Source of the DNA: an uncultured bacterium
Lineage (GTDB): Bacteria; Patescibacteriota; Saccharimonadia; Saccharimonadales; Saccharimonadaceae
NCBI GenBank assembly: GCA_938045655.1
Contig: CALIMO010000018.1
Span: 1-6,710, forward strand
DNA length: 6,710 nt
Direction of reading: 5' to 3'
Numbering within the stretch: position 1 is the first letter of the stretch; each line of letters opens with the position of its first letter. The notes beneath the pieces were generated by a model. The model searched no databases. It saw only the letters and a list, made by a program, of their open reading frames with translations, and had not been told where the DNA came from. Of this stretch, positions 5,115-6,710 are shown piece by piece. A program made the translations under genes and the position numbers.

Positions 5115-5801
5115 GTGATGATATTATTAGATCGTGTGACAAAAGTTTATGGTAATTCAAAAACTCCTGCGATTAACAGGGTTAGCCTTCATATTAAGCC
5201 AAAAGAGTTTGTTATTTTGGTTGGAACAAGTGGTGCGGGAAAATCCTCACTTTTAAAAATGCTTACTCGTGAAGAAAAACAAACCAGCGGTAAAATTGTT
5301 GTTGGTGGAATTGATTATGATAAATTGCGAGATAAGGATATTCCACTTTTGCGGCGCCGAATTGGTGTGATTTTTCAAGATTTTAAGCTTTTGCCAAATC
5401 GAACTGTTTTCGAAAATGTAGCTTTTGCGCTTGAAATTGCCGGAATGACTAATCATGAGATTAAAGCGACTGTTCCGAAAGTTATTAAACTTGTTGGTCT
5501 TGAAGGAAAAGAGGGGAATTTTCCACATCAGTTAAGTGGTGGTGAAAGACAGCGTGTGGCGATCGCCCGCGCAATTGCTCGCCAGCCAAAAATTCTAATC
5601 GCCGACGAGCCAACAGGGAATCTTGACCCAAAGCATAGTTGGGATATTATTAGATTGCTTGAAAAAATTAATAACTACGGAACAACGGTGGTTCTAACTA
5701 CGCACAATGTTGAAATTGTAAATAAACTTAAACGGCGTGTAATTACCTTAAGTGGTGGAAAAATTACTCACGACCAATCGCAAGGGGAGTATAGACAATA
5801 A
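5115..5801 (+). CDS. ftsE: Cell division ATP-binding protein FtsE
   Basis: FtsE is the cytoplasmic ATPase of the FtsEX complex. ATP cycling is passed through the membrane protein FtsX to control peptidoglycan hydrolases at the septum. The 228-residue protein (counted from GTG 5115) has every ABC ATPase element: Walker A GTSGAGKS (37-44), Q-loop glutamine 88 in FQDFKLLPNRTVFENV, signature LSGGERQRVAIARA (140-153), Walker B ILIADEP (160-166) with catalytic Glu165, D-loop GNLD (168-171) and switch histidine 197 in TTHN. The context KLLPNRTVFENVAFALE is typical of FtsE rather than of other small ABC exporters, and ftsX follows with a one-base overlap. Start choice: GTG 5115 and ATG 5118 are adjacent; the MILLDRVTKVY opening and the promoter distance allow either, and ATG 5118 is the likelier for a leaderless message. 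Confidence 0.95.
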   Translation: MMILLDRVTKVYGNSKTPAINRVSLHIKPKEFVILVGTSGAGKSSLLKMLTREEKQTSGKIVVGGIDYDKLRDKDIPLLRRRIGVIFQDFKLLPNRTVFENVAFALEIAGMTNHEIKATVPKVIKLVGLEGKEGNFPHQLSGGERQRVAIARAIARQPKILIADEPTGNLDPKHSWDIIRLLEKINNYGTTVVLTTHNVEIVNKLKRRVITLSGGKITHDQSQGEYRQ

Positions 5802-6710
5802 TGAGAGAGGAAAATTTAAAACATCATAAAATTAAAGGCTCTCAAGTGCAGCAAGGTAGAAAAAAACAAAATTCGAAAGTTATTATGCAACAGAAACAGC
5901 GCCGCCGCAAAACTTTAACTCTTTGGCGAATTACAAAATATGGTGCAAATAGCTTTGTTCGAAATGCTTGGCTTTCGGTCGCTGCAACTGCTGTGATGAC
6001 AGTTACTTTGGTGATTATTTTCGGATCGCTTCTTGCGCGTTCAATTTTGATGGATACGGTTGATGACATTAAAAATAAAGTTGAAATGTCGATTTATCTG
6101 AAAAAAAGTGTTTCAAATTCTGATATTGAAAAGATGAAAAAGCTAATCGGTGATCTCAAAACAGTGACAAATATAACTTACACCTCACCGCAAGAAGCAC
6201 GGGATAAATTTGCACGAAAAAAATCTGCAGACGTGCGTATTCGAAAAGCATTGATTGAGTCGAATAATGAATTTTTTGGTATTTTTAATATTAGACTTGT
6301 TGATATTTCAGATTCAACCGAGCTCAAAAATCTTGTTGAAAATAATAAATTGATAAAATCGAGCCTCGACTCAGATCATTTGCCAACATATGCGAGTGAT
6401 CGAAATGAAGCGATTAAGAATATTTCAAACACGATTAATTTTGCTGAGAAAGTTGGAATTTTAGCTGGTTCAATTTTTGTAATTATTGCTAGTTTAATTA
6501 TTTTTAATACAATTCGAATGGCTATTTTTAATCGTAGGGAAGAGATTTATATGATGAAATTGATTGGTGCAAATAAAAGTTTTATCGCTGGACCATTTTT
6601 GGTTGAAGCTATAATTTGCGGAACGATTGCAGCGATTTTGGCATCAATTATTGGATATTTGATTATTTTTCTTTCAAAGACCAAGCTTGAGACTTACGGA
6701 ATTATCATTT
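5801..6710 (+). CDS. ftsX: Cell division protein FtsX (3' end outside window)
   Basis: FtsX is the membrane partner of FtsE; its extracellular loop contacts peptidoglycan hydrolases or their adaptors. The frame starts at the ATG overlapping the ftsE stop (TAATG), with AAGGGGAG upstream (5782-5789), and is open for 303 residues to the window edge. Layout: a basic cytoplasmic N-terminal extension of about 55 residues (including KQRRRKT at 32-38), membrane segment 1 at about 57-79, an extracellular domain at about 80-215 containing KVEMSIYLKK and SPQEARDKF (both typical of FtsX), membrane segment 2 at about 219-238, the conserved cytoplasmic loop RREEIYMMKLIGANKSFIAGPF (245-266), which couples to FtsE in family members, and membrane segment 3 at about 268-291. 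A fourth membrane segment is expected beyond the window. Residues 296-303 begin the next external loop. ATG at 5885 is an alternative start, but the coupled one is preferred. Confidence 0.93.
   Translation, partial: MREENLKHHKIKGSQVQQGRKKQNSKVIMQQKQRRRKTLTLWRITKYGANSFVRNAWLSVAATAVMTVTLVIIFGSLLARSILMDTVDDIKNKVEMSIYLKKSVSNSDIEKMKKLIGDLKTVTNITYTSPQEARDKFARKKSADVRIRKALIESNNEFFGIFNIRLVDISDSTELKNLVENNKLIKSSLDSDHLPTYASDRNEAIKNISNTINFAEKVGILAGSIFVIIASLIIFNTIRMAIFNRREEIYMMKLIGANKSFIAGPFLVEAIICGTIAAILASIIGYLIIFLSKTKLETYGIII

Noticed and set aside
5842..6069. Minus-strand open frame opposite the start of ftsX
   Set aside because: The plus strand here encodes the first FtsX membrane segment, with continuous family similarity to the window edge.
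1..6710. Recoding of UGA as glycine (as in Gracilibacteria and SR1)
   Set aside because: All conserved genes read through at normal length with no in-frame TGA, and every gene ends in TAA, so the standard bacterial code is sufficient.
1..6710. CRISPR array, insertion sequence or defence system
   Set aside because: No regularly spaced repeats, transposase, terminal inverted repeats or nuclease/toxin-like genes were seen.

Overview
The window is AT-rich, compact and coded entirely on the + strand. Every complete gene ends in TAA. The gene set is recO, a single-chain (alpha2) glycyl-tRNA synthetase, a SpoU/TrmH methyltransferase, a CYTH-domain protein and ftsE-ftsX, together with a sortase-type surface protein. 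Short intergenic gaps and apparently leaderless promoters add to the picture. The best fit is a small-genome bacterium with a Gram-positive-like envelope, probably Candidatus Saccharibacteria (TM7) or a related Patescibacteria/CPR lineage. This placement is inference from protein style and architecture; no search was possible.

Layout: (1) 2-139 is the end of a gene that looks like the C-terminus of a response-regulator receiver domain. It overlaps recO (132-803), which closes with a hairpin terminator. (2) A promoter at 833-861 drives a secreted, cell-wall-anchored, adhesin-like protein at 916-2221. Its reading frame is broken by a run of six G at 1483-1488. The N-terminal part (signal peptide and first domain) and the C-terminal part (second domain, Pro-rich stalk and APNTG sorting signal) lie in different frames and would form one protein of about 434 residues if one G were skipped. 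(3) A terminator at 2240-2269 runs directly into the next promoter, which drives glyQS (2303-3652). A SpoU-type RNA methyltransferase (3652-4452) is coupled to glyQS by a one-base stop/start overlap. (4) A promoter starting inside the methyltransferase gene drives a CYTH-family protein (4474-5031), followed by a terminator. (5) A last promoter drives ftsE (5115-5801) and the overlapping ftsX (5801 to the window edge, incomplete), the ABC-type complex that controls septal peptidoglycan hydrolysis.

Most genes are housekeeping: recombination repair, translation, rRNA/tRNA modification and division. The surface protein is the accessory element. Three signals go beyond gene content. First, the G6 frame break in the surface protein may be phase variation, programmed frameshifting, a broken gene or a sequence error. 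Second, the palindrome TTCGAA is strongly over-represented (about 29 copies by eye) in all three codon frames and in terminators, yet absent from the body of the surface-protein gene. Third, an identical extended -10 box, TGGTATAAT, precedes four transcription units, and two of these place the expected transcription start at or within a few bases of the start codon, implying leaderless mRNAs.
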